NCBI GenBank assembly: GCA_037046615.1
Contig: JBAOHD010000015.1
Coordinates: forward strand, 219,635 to 283,634
Length of the DNA: 64,000 nt
Source: Phosphoribacter sp037046615
Lineage (GTDB): Bacteria; Actinomycetota; Actinomycetes; Actinomycetales; Dermatophilaceae
Direction: 5' to 3'
The notes below the pieces were generated by a model. It was not told the origin of the DNA, searched no databases, and saw only the letters and a program-made list of their open reading frames with translations. The position numbers and the translations under genes were made by a program. Positions 47,606 through 55,982 of this stretch are shown here, in pieces. Every line of letters begins with the position of its first letter. The first letter of the stretch is position 1.

Positions 47606-50600
47606 GTGGCGCTACGAACTGCCGCACGGACGGGCATCGTCGCCCTGCTGACCGCCGGTTTGGCCTGGAGCGGCTCAACAGCCGCCATGGCGACCGACGA
47701 TCCAGGCGACCGTCAGCCCAACGCCAGCAAGCCCGTCAAAGCCGACACGGCTGACAAGGAAGACGGCCCAGTCAAGGACAACACCCGCACCAAGGACGAC
47801 AAGCTTGGCGAGAAGGACCGTGCCCTGCTGACGCAGGCGCGCGCGAAGGGTGAGAAGACGGTCACCCTCATCATGGCGACGACCAAGGGCACGACGGCCA
47901 AGACTGCCGCTGCGGTCAAGGCCGCCGGTGGCACCGTCGGTGCCAGCGAAGACTCCATCGGTTATGTCCGCGCCACGGTGCCGACGGCCAACGTGGAGAA
48001 GGTCGCCGCCAATGGCGACGTCCTGTCGATCGACCTCAACGAACTCCTCCCCATGCCAGACCCCCGCGCCGATCTGCTCGGCGCGTCCGCGAGTGCCACC
48101 GCCGACGCGGGTCCCGGCCCCAGCGCGTCGACGCCGGACGACAACCCCTACATGCCCACGCGTGACATCGGGGCGGTGTCCTTCCGCAGCGCCAACCCCA
48201 CGTGGGACGGGCGAGGCGTCACCATCGGTGTCCTCGACTCGGGTGTCGCTCTTGACCACCCCGCACTCCAGACGACGACGACTGGCGAGCCCAAGATCGT
48301 CGACTGGGTCACGGCGACCGACCCGCTCGTCGACGGTGACCTCACCTGGCGGGCCATGCTCACCGCGGCGGTTCCCAACGCAGCGGGCACCTTCTCGTAT
48401 GCCGGGTCGACCTGGACCGCTCCGGCAGGTGCCACGGCGCTCTATGTCAACCGGTTTACCGAGTCGGTGACTGCCGGCACCGGCAGCGAGCTCGGCGGCG
48501 ACGTCAACCGCGACGGCGACACCACGGACCGCTTTGGCGTGCTCTATTCCAAGGCGACCAACGACATCTGGGTCGACGTCAACCAGGACTTCGTCTTCGA
48601 CGCATCCGAGAAGATGCGGCCGTTCGTCGAGGCCCGCCAATTCGGCTACTTCGGCACCGACAACCCGGCGACACCGCTCGTCGAGCGGATGCCGTTTGTC
48701 GTGGAGTTCCGCAAGGACGTCAGCCTGGCCCCGGCGGGTCTGCCGGGCACGGCCGACTTCGTCAACATCGGCATTGTCTCGGGCGCTCACGGCTCACACG
48801 TCGCCGGCATCGCGGCCGGGCACTCGCTCTTCGGCGGTGCGATGAACGGTGCTGCTCCCGGCGCCAAGGTCGTCTCGTCCCGGGCGTGTGTCTTCGCTGG
48901 TGGTTGCACTGCCGTCGCGTTGACGGAGGGCATGATCGATCTCGTCCTCACGCGCAAGGTGGACATCGTCAACCTGTCCATCGGTGGCCTCCCGGCCCTC
49001 AACGACGGCCACAACGCGCGAGCCGACCTCTACAACACGTTGATCGACGACTACGGCGTCCAGATTGTCATCTCGGCCGGCAACTCCGGCCCGGGCATCA
49101 ACACGATCGGCGACCCGTCGGTCGCGACGAGCGCCATCTCGGCGGCGTCGTCGATCACGAAGGAAACGTGGGCCGCCAACTACGGGGCTGGCGTCTCGGC
49201 TGCGCTGAACCTCCACAACTACTCCTCGCGCGGCCCGCGTGAGGACGGCGGATTCAAGCCCAACATCTCGGCGCCTGGCTCGGCGATCTCGTCGGTGCCG
49301 TTGTGGCAGGCCCAAAGCGACGTGGCCGAGGTCGGCTACAAGCTGCCGGTCGGCTACGCGATGTTCAATGGCACGTCGATGGCTGCCCCGCAGACCACCG
49401 GCGGTGCCGCGCTCCTGCTCTCGGCAGCCAAGGCCAATGGCTGGAAGCCCACGACCAAGCAGCTGCGGGAGAGCATGTACTCCTCGGCCCTCCTGATCAA
49501 GGACGTCCAGGTCTACGCCCAGGGCAATGGTCAGTTCTCTGTCCCCGGTGCGTGGAACCTGCTCAAGGCCAAGCCCGAGGTGCGCGACTACGTCGTAAGC
49601 GCACCGGTCTGCACGGCCATCTCCGCCTACCTCACCCCGCCCAACCAGGGCACCGGGCTCTACAACGACTGCCCGCAGGAAGCCGGCGGTGCCATCCTCG
49701 ACAAGACCACCCCCTACCAGGTGACGGTGACCCGCACGAGCGGGCCGACTGGCAACATCCAGCACAAGGTCCGCATCGTCGGGGCTAACAGCGGCACCTT
49801 CGAGGCCACGGAGACCCTCAACTTGGGTCTCAACAAGCCGCAGAAGATCACCGTCCGGGCTCACCCTGAGTCGTTGGGCGTCCACAGCGCGATCGTCCAG
49901 ATCGATGCCAAGGACACTGCTCTCGTCGACGCTCGCTTCATGGCGGTCGTCGTCGAGTCGACCCTGCCCAAGGCGCCGACGTATGCCGTGTCGAAGACCG
50001 GCGCGGTCGAACGCAACCGCACGCAGAGCATGTTTGTCACGGTGCCTCCGGGCACGGGCGCTCTGCAGGTCAACCTCGGTGGAGTGGCTGCAGGCAGCCA
50101 GACGCGATTCATCGCGTTCAGCCCTTATGGCGTGCCGGTGGAGTCGACCTCGTCGCTGCAGTGCTACACGAACTTCAGCGACCCGGCCGTCTGCAACCCG
50201 ACGGCCCGTGCCTACACCAACCCCATCCCGGGCGTGTGGGAGATCGAGGTCGAGTCCCGCAGGACCAGCCCGTTGCTGGCCAACCCCTACTCCCTGACAG
50301 CCTCGCTGCAGGGCGTGACGGTGACGCCGGCCACGGTGTCCCTGCCGTCGGTCGCGACGGGCGTCGCCACGCCGGTGGAGTGGACGGTCACCAACAACCT
50401 CGCGCCGGTGACGCTCACGGGTGAGGGTGGCCCGCTCGCCAGCACGAAGGTCCTGACCCCGACGATCAACCAGGGCGAGCTGCACACCTACGAGGTGGTC
50501 GTCCCGGCCGGCACGACGAAGCTGAGCGTGTCGATCGGCAACACGAGCGACAGGGGCGCCGACCTCGACCTCTACGTCTACGGCCCGTCAGGCGCTCTGG

Positions 50601-50938
50601 CGGCCCAGTCAGCCGATGGTGACTCCGAAGAAGCGGTCAGCATCACCAACCCCGCACCGGGCACCTACACGGTCGAGGTGGACGGCTACACCGTCGCAGC
50701 CGGCGGCACGACGTACGACTACCGGGACGCCGTCTTCTCGCCGGCCCTCGGCAGCCTCGCGGTGACGTCTCCGAGCGTCTCTCTGGCGACCGGTCAGAGC
50801 ACGACGATCACTGGCACCGTGACGGCACTGATGGCTCCCGAGGACGGACGTCAACTCTCTGGTGTCATGGTCGTCCGGTCTGCCCAGGGCGCCATCCTGG
50901 GCCAGTCGGTCGTGCTCATCGGGAGCGTCACGCCGTGA
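47606..50938 (+). CDS. large secreted subtilisin-like serine protease (S8)
   Basis: 1,110 residues, intact. Signal peptide (residues 1-30, cut near AMA-TDD), a Lys/Asp-rich pro-region and an I9-like propeptide. Catalytic triad Asp211 (VLDSGV), His395 (AHGSHVAG) and Ser591 (NGTSMAAP), with oxyanion Asn493 (SAGNSG). A 180-residue insertion between Asp and His includes the calcium-like GGDVNRDGDTTDRFG, as in tripeptidyl-peptidase-II-like enzymes. The C-terminal 450 residues are beta-sandwich/PPC-like modules (YEVVVPAGTTKLSVSIGNTS is in the last third; DLDLYVYGP). Starts at GTG 47606. Probably an extracellular protein-degrading enzyme. Confidence 0.9.
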   Translation: MALRTAARTGIVALLTAGLAWSGSTAAMATDDPGDRQPNASKPVKADTADKEDGPVKDNTRTKDDKLGEKDRALLTQARAKGEKTVTLIMATTKGTTAKTAAAVKAAGGTVGASEDSIGYVRATVPTANVEKVAANGDVLSIDLNELLPMPDPRADLLGASASATADAGPGPSASTPDDNPYMPTRDIGAVSFRSANPTWDGRGVTIGVLDSGVALDHPALQTTTTGEPKIVDWVTATDPLVDGDLTWRAMLTAAVPNAAGTFSYAGSTWTAPAGATALYVNRFTESVTAGTGSELGGDVNRDGDTTDRFGVLYSKATNDIWVDVNQDFVFDASEKMRPFVEARQFGYFGTDNPATPLVERMPFVVEFRKDVSLAPAGLPGTADFVNIGIVSGAHGSHVAGIAAGHSLFGGAMNGAAPGAKVVSSRACVFAGGCTAVALTEGMIDLVLTRKVDIVNLSIGGLPALNDGHNARADLYNTLIDDYGVQIVISAGNSGPGINTIGDPSVATSAISAASSITKETWAANYGAGVSAALNLHNYSSRGPREDGGFKPNISAPGSAISSVPLWQAQSDVAEVGYKLPVGYAMFNGTSMAAPQTTGGAALLLSAAKANGWKPTTKQLRESMYSSALLIKDVQVYAQGNGQFSVPGAWNLLKAKPEVRDYVVSAPVCTAISAYLTPPNQGTGLYNDCPQEAGGAILDKTTPYQVTVTRTSGPTGNIQHKVRIVGANSGTFEATETLNLGLNKPQKITVRAHPESLGVHSAIVQIDAKDTALVDARFMAVVVESTLPKAPTYAVSKTGAVERNRTQSMFVTVPPGTGALQVNLGGVAAGSQTRFIAFSPYGVPVESTSSLQCYTNFSDPAVCNPTARAYTNPIPGVWEIEVESRRTSPLLANPYSLTASLQGVTVTPATVSLPSVATGVATPVEWTVTNNLAPVTLTGEGGPLASTKVLTPTINQGELHTYEVVVPAGTTKLSVSIGNTSDRGADLDLYVYGPSGALAAQSADGDSEEAVSITNPAPGTYTVEVDGYTVAAGGTTYDYRDAVFSPALGSLAVTSPSVSLATGQSTTITGTVTALMAPEDGRQLSGVMVVRSAQGAILGQSVVLIGSVTP

Positions 50939-50979
50939 TCACGGCAGGTCAGCCTGAGCAGGCCTGACCTCTCAAAGGC

Positions 50980-51011
50980 GGAGGGCCGGATGCGTGAGCA
51001 TCCGGCCCTCC
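50980..51011. terminator. bidirectional terminator between subtilase and lipoprotein
   Basis: GGAGGGCCGGATGC and GCATCCGGCCCTCC form a perfect 14-base stem with a GTGA loop. It lies between the stops of two convergent genes, 42 bases after the subtilase stop and 37 bases from the lipoprotein stop. Confidence 0.9.
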
Positions 51012-51047
51012 GGCTGTCTGGGCGCACGTGCCCTGCCCGAGCCCGGG

Positions 51048-51530
51048 TCAGGTCGGTGTGGCCACCGAGAGGACGCTGAAGACCTGACCCTGCTGGCAGG
51101 TCGTTGCGAGATCCGGCCGCATCGAGCCCCAGAGGGTGACGTATCGGCCGACGGTGAGGCCCGAAGTGTCGCCGACGAGTGCCAGCGCAGGCCCGACGCC
51201 GCCTTCCTGGTTGAGCATGAGGCATCCCTGCTCGACACCATCGACCACGGTGCCGGTGACCTGGATGGCCAGTGGTCGTGGCGTGGGGATGACCAGGTCC
51301 TCGATGGGTTCGCTGGTGCTCGGGGTCGGGGTGCCGCCCGGGCCGCGTGATGGCTGGGTAGAGGGCTGGGTAGAGGGCTGGGTGGAGGGCATCGAGGTGG
51401 CTCCTGAGCTTGGGGTGGCTGAGCTGCCTGGGGTGGCTGAGGTGGCGCTGCACCCAGCGAGGGCCACGGCGGCAACGGTCAGCGAAACCAGCAGGGTGAG
51501 GCGGGCCGCCGTGGGGAGAGTGGGCGACAT
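51048..51530 (-). CDS. small secreted lipoprotein
   Basis: 160 residues. Signal peptide with lipobox VALAGCS (Cys27), then a Ser/Thr/Pro/Gln-rich linker including a triple STQP repeat encoded by a 12-base repeat, and a C-terminal 75-residue beta-rich domain (LAIQVTGTVVDGVEQGCLML, VGRYVTLWGSMRPDLATTCQ) with two cysteines. The domain looks like a small OB- or SH3-like fold; no family named. ATG 51530 is the signal-peptide start; upstream residues in frame lack sense. Confidence 0.75.
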   Translation of the reverse strand: MSPTLPTAARLTLLVSLTVAAVALAGCSATSATPGSSATPSSGATSMPSTQPSTQPSTQPSRGPGGTPTPSTSEPIEDLVIPTPRPLAIQVTGTVVDGVEQGCLMLNQEGGVGPALALVGDTSGLTVGRYVTLWGSMRPDLATTCQQGQVFSVLSVATPT

Positions 51531-51747
51531 CGGGACTCCTTGCGTCGCGGGCCTGCGGGACGGCATACCGGCTCGGGGAATTGCGAGGTATGCCGTGCTG
51601 CCTAGTCCAACCACCAGCGCAGGGGATCCGTTCCCAGAGCCCGGGGAAGCCGGGCGACGGGGACGGCATACGGACTTCCCGGTCTAGAGCGACCCGGCGC
51701 GGGTAACGTAGGGCGCTGGTCGGTCACATTCACGCAGGAGGACACCC

Positions 51748-52984
51748 ATGCCCGCAGTCGTGCTCGTCGGCGCCCAATGGGGCGACGAGGGCAAGGGGAA
51801 GGCGACCGATCTCCTCGGCAGTCGGGTCCACTACGTCGTGAAGTTCAACGGCGGCAACAACGCCGGTCACACCGTCGTCATCGAGCAGCCCGACGGCTCG
51901 CGTGAGAAATACGCGCTGCACCTGCTGCCCTCCGGCATCCTCACGCCGACGTTGCACGCCGGTCATCGGCAACGGGGTCGTCGTCGACCTCGAAGTGCTC
52001 TTCCGGGAGATCGACGGGCTCGAAGCGCGCGGCGTCGACACCTCCAAGCTCGTCGTGAGCGCCAACGCCCACGTCATCACGCCTTACAACCGGGTCCTCG
52101 ACAAGGTGACCGAGCGCTTCCTCGGCGCGCGCAAGATCGGCACGACCGGCCGGGGCATCGGCCCGACGTATGCCGACAAGATGTCACGCACCGGGATCCG
52201 CGTGCAGGACCTGTTCGACCGGCACATCCTCGAGCAGAAGGTCGAGGCAGCGCTGCGGGTCAAGAACCAGGTCCTGGCGAAGATCTACAACCGCCGCGCC
52301 GTCGGGGTCGCCGAGGTCGTCGACGAACTCCTCGGGTATGCCGAGCGGTTGCGTCCCATGGTCCGTGACACCTCCCTGGTGCTCCAGGAGGCGCTCGACC
52401 GCGGTGAGACGGTGCTCCTGGAGGCTGGGCAGGCGACGCTGCTCGACGTCGACTTCGGGACCTATCCGTTCGTGACGTCGTCCAATGCCACGGCAGGCGG
52501 GGCGTGCACCGGGTCGGGCATCCCCCCGACGCGGGTGTCGCGGGTCATCGCGATCCTCAAGGCCTACACGACCCGGGTAGGGGAGGGGCCCTTCCCGACG
52601 GAGCTCTTTGACGACAACGGGGAGTTCCTGCGGAAGGTCGGCACTGAATACGGCACGACGACCGGGCGGCCGCGTCGGTGCGGCTGGATGGACACCGTCA
52701 TCGGGCGCTACGCCACCCGGATCAACGGGGTCACCGATTTCGTCATCACCAAGCTCGATGTCCTGACCGGCCTGGAGACGGTGCCGATCTGCGTCGCCTA
52801 CGACGTCAACGGCGTGCGGCACGACGAGATGCCGGTCAACCAGAGCGACTTCCACCACGCGACGCCGATCTACGAAGAGTTGCCCGGCTGGCGGGAGGAC
52901 ATCTCCGGCTGCCGTCGGTTCGAGGACTTGCCGGATGCGGCGCAGGCCTACGTGCTGCGGGCGCCAAGCTGCCGCCGCGCGTGA
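51748..52984 (+). pseudogene. purA: adenylosuccinate synthetase, frameshifted and 3'-truncated at a foreign join
   Basis: Purine biosynthesis: IMP plus aspartate plus GTP gives adenylosuccinate. GTP loop AQWGDEGKGK, IMP-site TGRGIGPTYADKMSRTG region, SNATAGGACTGSGIPPT and SGCRRFEDLPDAAQAYV are typical. One extra G near 51960 (GCCGGTCATC for GCCGTCATC) splits the frame after TPTLHA. The conserved reading ends at about 52955 (AYVLR) where PurA should have some 20-25 further residues (GxGPxRxxTI); instead unrelated sequence follows and a stop arises at 52982. Strong AGGAGG site before ATG 51748. Confidence 0.9.
52945..52970. other. join between actinobacterial chromosome and phage module
   Basis: PurA similarity stops at about 52955 and, in another frame, capsid-protein sequence starts at about 52960. 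No direct repeat, att-like core, tRNA or integrase is seen at the join. The GTATGCCG word, spread over the whole left part, is not found again to the right. Confidence 0.75.
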
Positions 52985-54246
52985 CCGACCGGCTGCTGCA
53001 AGGCGACTACCCGACGCCCGAAGCCGTGACCGCGGCCATCGACGCCGCCCGCGACGAGCTGACCGAACTCCTGTCGGCCCAGGCGGTCATCAACACGCCC
53101 AAGCCGGCGGCGACGGTCATCAGCGACGAGTTCAGCCGCACCGAAGAGGCCCTGCGCTACATCTTCGGCGCCCGCGACGCCAAGACCCCGGCCGCCAACC
53201 TGCGCTCCCTGCGGCAGCTGTGGGTGTCGTGGACGGGCGACAGCAACATCCTCGGCCAGTTCGACGCCGACAACGCCATGAGTGTCGTCCGCGCCGCGGC
53301 CATCACCCCGACCGCCCTGCCGAACATGATGGTGCGCACCATTCAGGCGATCATGCAGGACGAGACGGGCAATCTCGGCGCCCGCCGCTGGTTTGAGAAG
53401 ATCGTCGATGTCGTCCCCAACGACGGCACGATGCGCGATCTGGAGTTCAAGCAGTTCGGCAACCTGGGCGAGCTGCCCAAGGTCGCCGACGGCGCCCCGT
53501 ACCAGGAGACGACCATCTCCGACGCCAAGGAGAGCGCGTCGTTCAACAAGTACGGGCAGATGATCGGCATCACCCGCAACGCCATCCTGCAGGACGATCT
53601 CGGCCTGACGAGCGTCCTGCCGCGCAAGCTGGTCCAGGCGGCGTGGAACACCCGCTCCACGGCCGTGGCCGCGCTCTTCACCATGAACGCCGGCGTCGGC
53701 CCGACGATGGAGGATGACCTGGCCCTCTTCCACGCTTCCCACGGCAACCTGGCCACGACCGCCCTGGGGGCCACCGACGCCGACGTCCAGACCGCCTGGG
53801 AGGCGGCCCGCCAGCAGATGTACGACCAGACCGAGCTGGGCACGACCAAGCCGCTGGCCCTGTACCCCTACTGGCTGCTCCTGCCGGCCGAGTTGCTCTA
53901 CAAGGCGCGCAAGGCCTTCGGCTACGGCGAGCTGGGTTACCCGACGGCCCACGAGCCGCTGCGTGGCGACTTCGACGAGTACGACATGCGGCCGCGCCTC
54001 CTGGTCGTCCCGGAGTGGACCGACGCCACCGACTGGGCCTTCATGGTGCGGCCGGAGGTGCATCGCACCCTGGTCATGGCCTACCAGCAGGGCGGCCGGC
54101 AACACCCGCTGCCGACCATCTGGTTCGCCGCCGACCCGACCAACGGCCTGCTGTTCACCAACGACGTGCTGCCCATCAAGGTGCGCGACGAGTTCATGGT
54201 CGGCGTGGCCTCCTGGCGCGGCATCGGCAAGCGCAACGTCGCCTAG
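52960..54246 (+). CDS. phage major capsid protein, 5'-truncated
   Basis: About 428 residues of a Mu gpT-like or protease-fused major head protein. VISDEFSRTEEALRYIFGARDAK, NLRSLRQLWVSWTGD and NMMVRTIQAIMQDETGNLGARRWFEKI (residues near 110-135) lead into a capsid core with KESASFNKYGQMIGITRNAI, NAGVGPTMEDDLALFHASHG, YLVVPEW-like RLLVVPEWTDATDW and GLLFTNDVLPIKVRDEFMVG. The open frame extends upstream into purA only by chance; the real start lies beyond the join and is missing. The small genes that follow are phage head and neck proteins. Confidence 0.75.
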   Translation, partial: GAKLPPRVTDRLLQGDYPTPEAVTAAIDAARDELTELLSAQAVINTPKPAATVISDEFSRTEEALRYIFGARDAKTPAANLRSLRQLWVSWTGDSNILGQFDADNAMSVVRAAAITPTALPNMMVRTIQAIMQDETGNLGARRWFEKIVDVVPNDGTMRDLEFKQFGNLGELPKVADGAPYQETTISDAKESASFNKYGQMIGITRNAILQDDLGLTSVLPRKLVQAAWNTRSTAVAALFTMNAGVGPTMEDDLALFHASHGNLATTALGATDADVQTAWEAARQQMYDQTELGTTKPLALYPYWLLLPAELLYKARKAFGYGELGYPTAHEPLRGDFDEYDMRPRLLVVPEWTDATDWAFMVRPEVHRTLVMAYQQGGRQHPLPTIWFAADPTNGLLFTNDVLPIKVRDEFMVGVASWRGIGKRNVA

Positions 54247-54276
54247 CCCGGACACATCCCTCAAGGAGCAACACCC

Positions 54277-54624
54277 ATGCAAGGAAACACGTTCGCCTTT
54301 CCCATCGTCGTCCCCGGCACGCTGACGGCCGATGTCACGACCCACTTCAAGCACGGCCGCGAGCTGCAACTGACCGAGATTTCGGCCAAGGCCGATGACA
54401 CCACGTCGTTCATCCTGAAGATCGGCACGGCGGCCGACGACGACGCCTTCTACACCGGCACCGTCACCGGCGGCGCGGCCCCGGTTGTCATCGCCGGCAC
54501 CGCCTTCGTCGACGCCGGCAGCCCGCTGCCGTGGAGCAAGGAGTACCTGGTCACCATCGACTACGACGGCGGCGCCGGGGGCAACGCGGCCAACGTCAGC
54601 GTCGTCCTGTACCTGAGCGAGTAG
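54277..54624 (+). CDS. phage structural protein, probable head decoration
   Basis: 115 residues, intact, starting 31 bases after the capsid stop, with AAGGAG before ATG 54277. Begins MQGNTFAFPIVVPGTLTADV and is beta-rich (LQLTEISAKADDTTSFILKI, YTGTVTGGAAPVVIAGTAFV, WSKEYLVTIDYDGG, SVVLYLSE). The position and size fit a capsid cement/decoration protein; no sequence family is recognised, so this is by context. Confidence 0.65.
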   Translation: MQGNTFAFPIVVPGTLTADVTTHFKHGRELQLTEISAKADDTTSFILKIGTAADDDAFYTGTVTGGAAPVVIAGTAFVDAGSPLPWSKEYLVTIDYDGGAGGNAANVSVVLYLSE

Positions 54625-54631
54625 GGCCGCG

Positions 54632-54946
54632 ATGGCAACCTTCTCACCCAGCGCCGCCGTCCAGCTGGCCATCCGAACGCCGCCCGCGAAGCCGGCCTGC
54701 TGGACGCGCCGGTGCGCTTCGCGCATTCGCTCGACGACGAGCGGCACGCCCTTGCAGATCTATCTGGCCAACGGCCGCGTCGTCCTCTGGCCCCCGGCCG
54801 ACGCGCGCCGAACCCGAGCCACCGATACCGGCCCGCCCAGGACGCCAGTCCGGCCGAGCGACGCGAGTCCACCACCCGCACGGAGTCGCCGACCGCCAGC
54901 CCAGCGCCCCCCGCTACCCCGCTCCCCCAAGCGCCGCAAGAAGTAG
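54632..54946 (+). CDS. small phage hypothetical protein (frameshifted)
   Basis: Starts ATG 54632, eight bases after the preceding stop. In the annotated frame it is Pro/Arg-rich and unlikely; switching frame near 54675 gives NAAREAGLLDAPVRFAHSLDDE, and near 54750 LQIYLANGRVVLWPPADA, both plausible protein. So a gene of about 100 residues with two indels probably lies here. Function unknown. It ends just before a terminator with a T-rich tail. Confidence 0.5.
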   Translation: MATFSPSAAVQLAIRTPPAKPACWTRRCASRIRSTTSGTPLQIYLANGRVVLWPPADARRTRATDTGPPRTPVRPSDASPPPARSRRPPAQRPPLPRSPKRRKK

Positions 54947-54950
54947 CCAG

Positions 54951-54984
54951 AGCGCCCAGGCCCCCAAGCCTGGGCGCTTCTTGT
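54951..54984 (+). terminator. rho-independent terminator after the capsid operon
   Basis: GCGCCCAGGC and GCCTGGGCGC form a perfect ten-base stem with a CCCCAA loop, followed by TTCTTGTT. This is the only hairpin with a T-rich tail seen in the window and closes the capsid transcription unit. Confidence 0.8.
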
Positions 54985-55717
54985 TCCACCAAACCAACCA
55001 ACAACTGACTCAGGGCCTACATATCACTGCGTCAGGACGCAACAGACCGTCGAAGACGCGATGCCTGACCATGACCGCATACATCACCGATGGCTGGATG
55101 ACGCACAAGAGGCCGACGGCACCCCACCCGCAGCAGACGTGTGACACTGCGCCGCCAGCAGCGTCTACATCAAGCCTTCGCTTCCAGGGTACGAACTCGC
55201 CAGGACGATGATCACCAACATCGCTATATCTGATAGCTCCAACTACCAGTCCGGCAACCATGACACACCCAACGTTCACCCATTACGGCCGGCTGACTCC
55301 AACGCAGCCGGCGTACACGATCGAACACCAAATCGACATCAGCATCCGACGCTGACTCAAGCGGCGGTGGCACACTGGACGCCAACTGCTAGCGGCGTCG
55401 GCTAGCAGCTTTACCGCCCGAGGCGTCGGAACCAGAGCGGACAATCCAGTGCGTTCACAGACCAGGCCACCAACTGGAACGCAGTCAACTACTTCGCCAT
55501 CATCATGAGAGGCAACAGCACTACCAGTTCCCTGGGCAGCGACCTCACGGTCAACGTCCGCAACACACAGGGCCGGCAGAGTCTTCGTCACCACGCTCAA
55601 TATCACCATTGACCTACACCGACCCGGCCCGCACAGGCCCGGCCGCCGCCGTCATCTCGCCGCACACGCCATCCGGATGCAACTGTCCATCTGCTCAGAT
55701 CTAACGAGGAGAGTCAC
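54985..55717 (+). other. 733-base segment with broken coding content
   Basis: No open frame spans it, but pieces look like real protein: MTAYITDGWM near 55070, MITNIAISDSSNYQSGNHD near 55208, a strand reading AFTDQATNWNAVNYFAIIMRG and SSLGSDLTVNVRNTQG near 55450-55570, and in another frame VFVTTLNITIDL. Base composition is visibly less G+C-rich than its flanks. It is probably one phage structural gene with several indels, or a decayed moron. No terminator, tRNA or promoter seen besides the hairpin at its left edge. Confidence 0.45.
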
Positions 55718-55967
55718 ATGCCCGTCACCCAAGAACAGATCGAACAGTACGTCGCCGTCCTCATCGCCGCCGACATCACTCCCAGCGCCTTCGGCGAGTT
55801 CATGATCCGCTCCGAAGCTCTTCATCGACCTGCGCGCCCTGGAAACCGGCCTCGACATCGTGGCCCGCCAGCGCTCCGAAGCCCTGGCTCAGTTCGACCA
55901 GCAGGAAGCCGTGCTGCGCGGCCAAATCGAAAGCAAACGGCAAGAGATCGAAGCCCTGGCCGCCTAA
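55718..55967 (+). CDS. small coiled-coil phage protein (frameshifted)
   Basis: ATG 55718 after GAGGAG. MPVTQEQIEQYVAVLIAADI opens it; a one-base shift near 55815 gives the continuation LFIDLRALETGLDIVARQRS and QFDQQEAVLRGQIESKRQEI, ending EALAA. The total of about 83 residues is helical and charged, typical of a coiled coil or tail-assembly chaperone. Function unknown. Confidence 0.65.
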
Positions 55968-55982
55968 CCCCTGGCAAGCCCC

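Noticed and set aside
52678..52959. Capsid open frame beginning inside purA
   Set aside because: The upstream part is purA read in the wrong frame; the capsid start is lost at the join.
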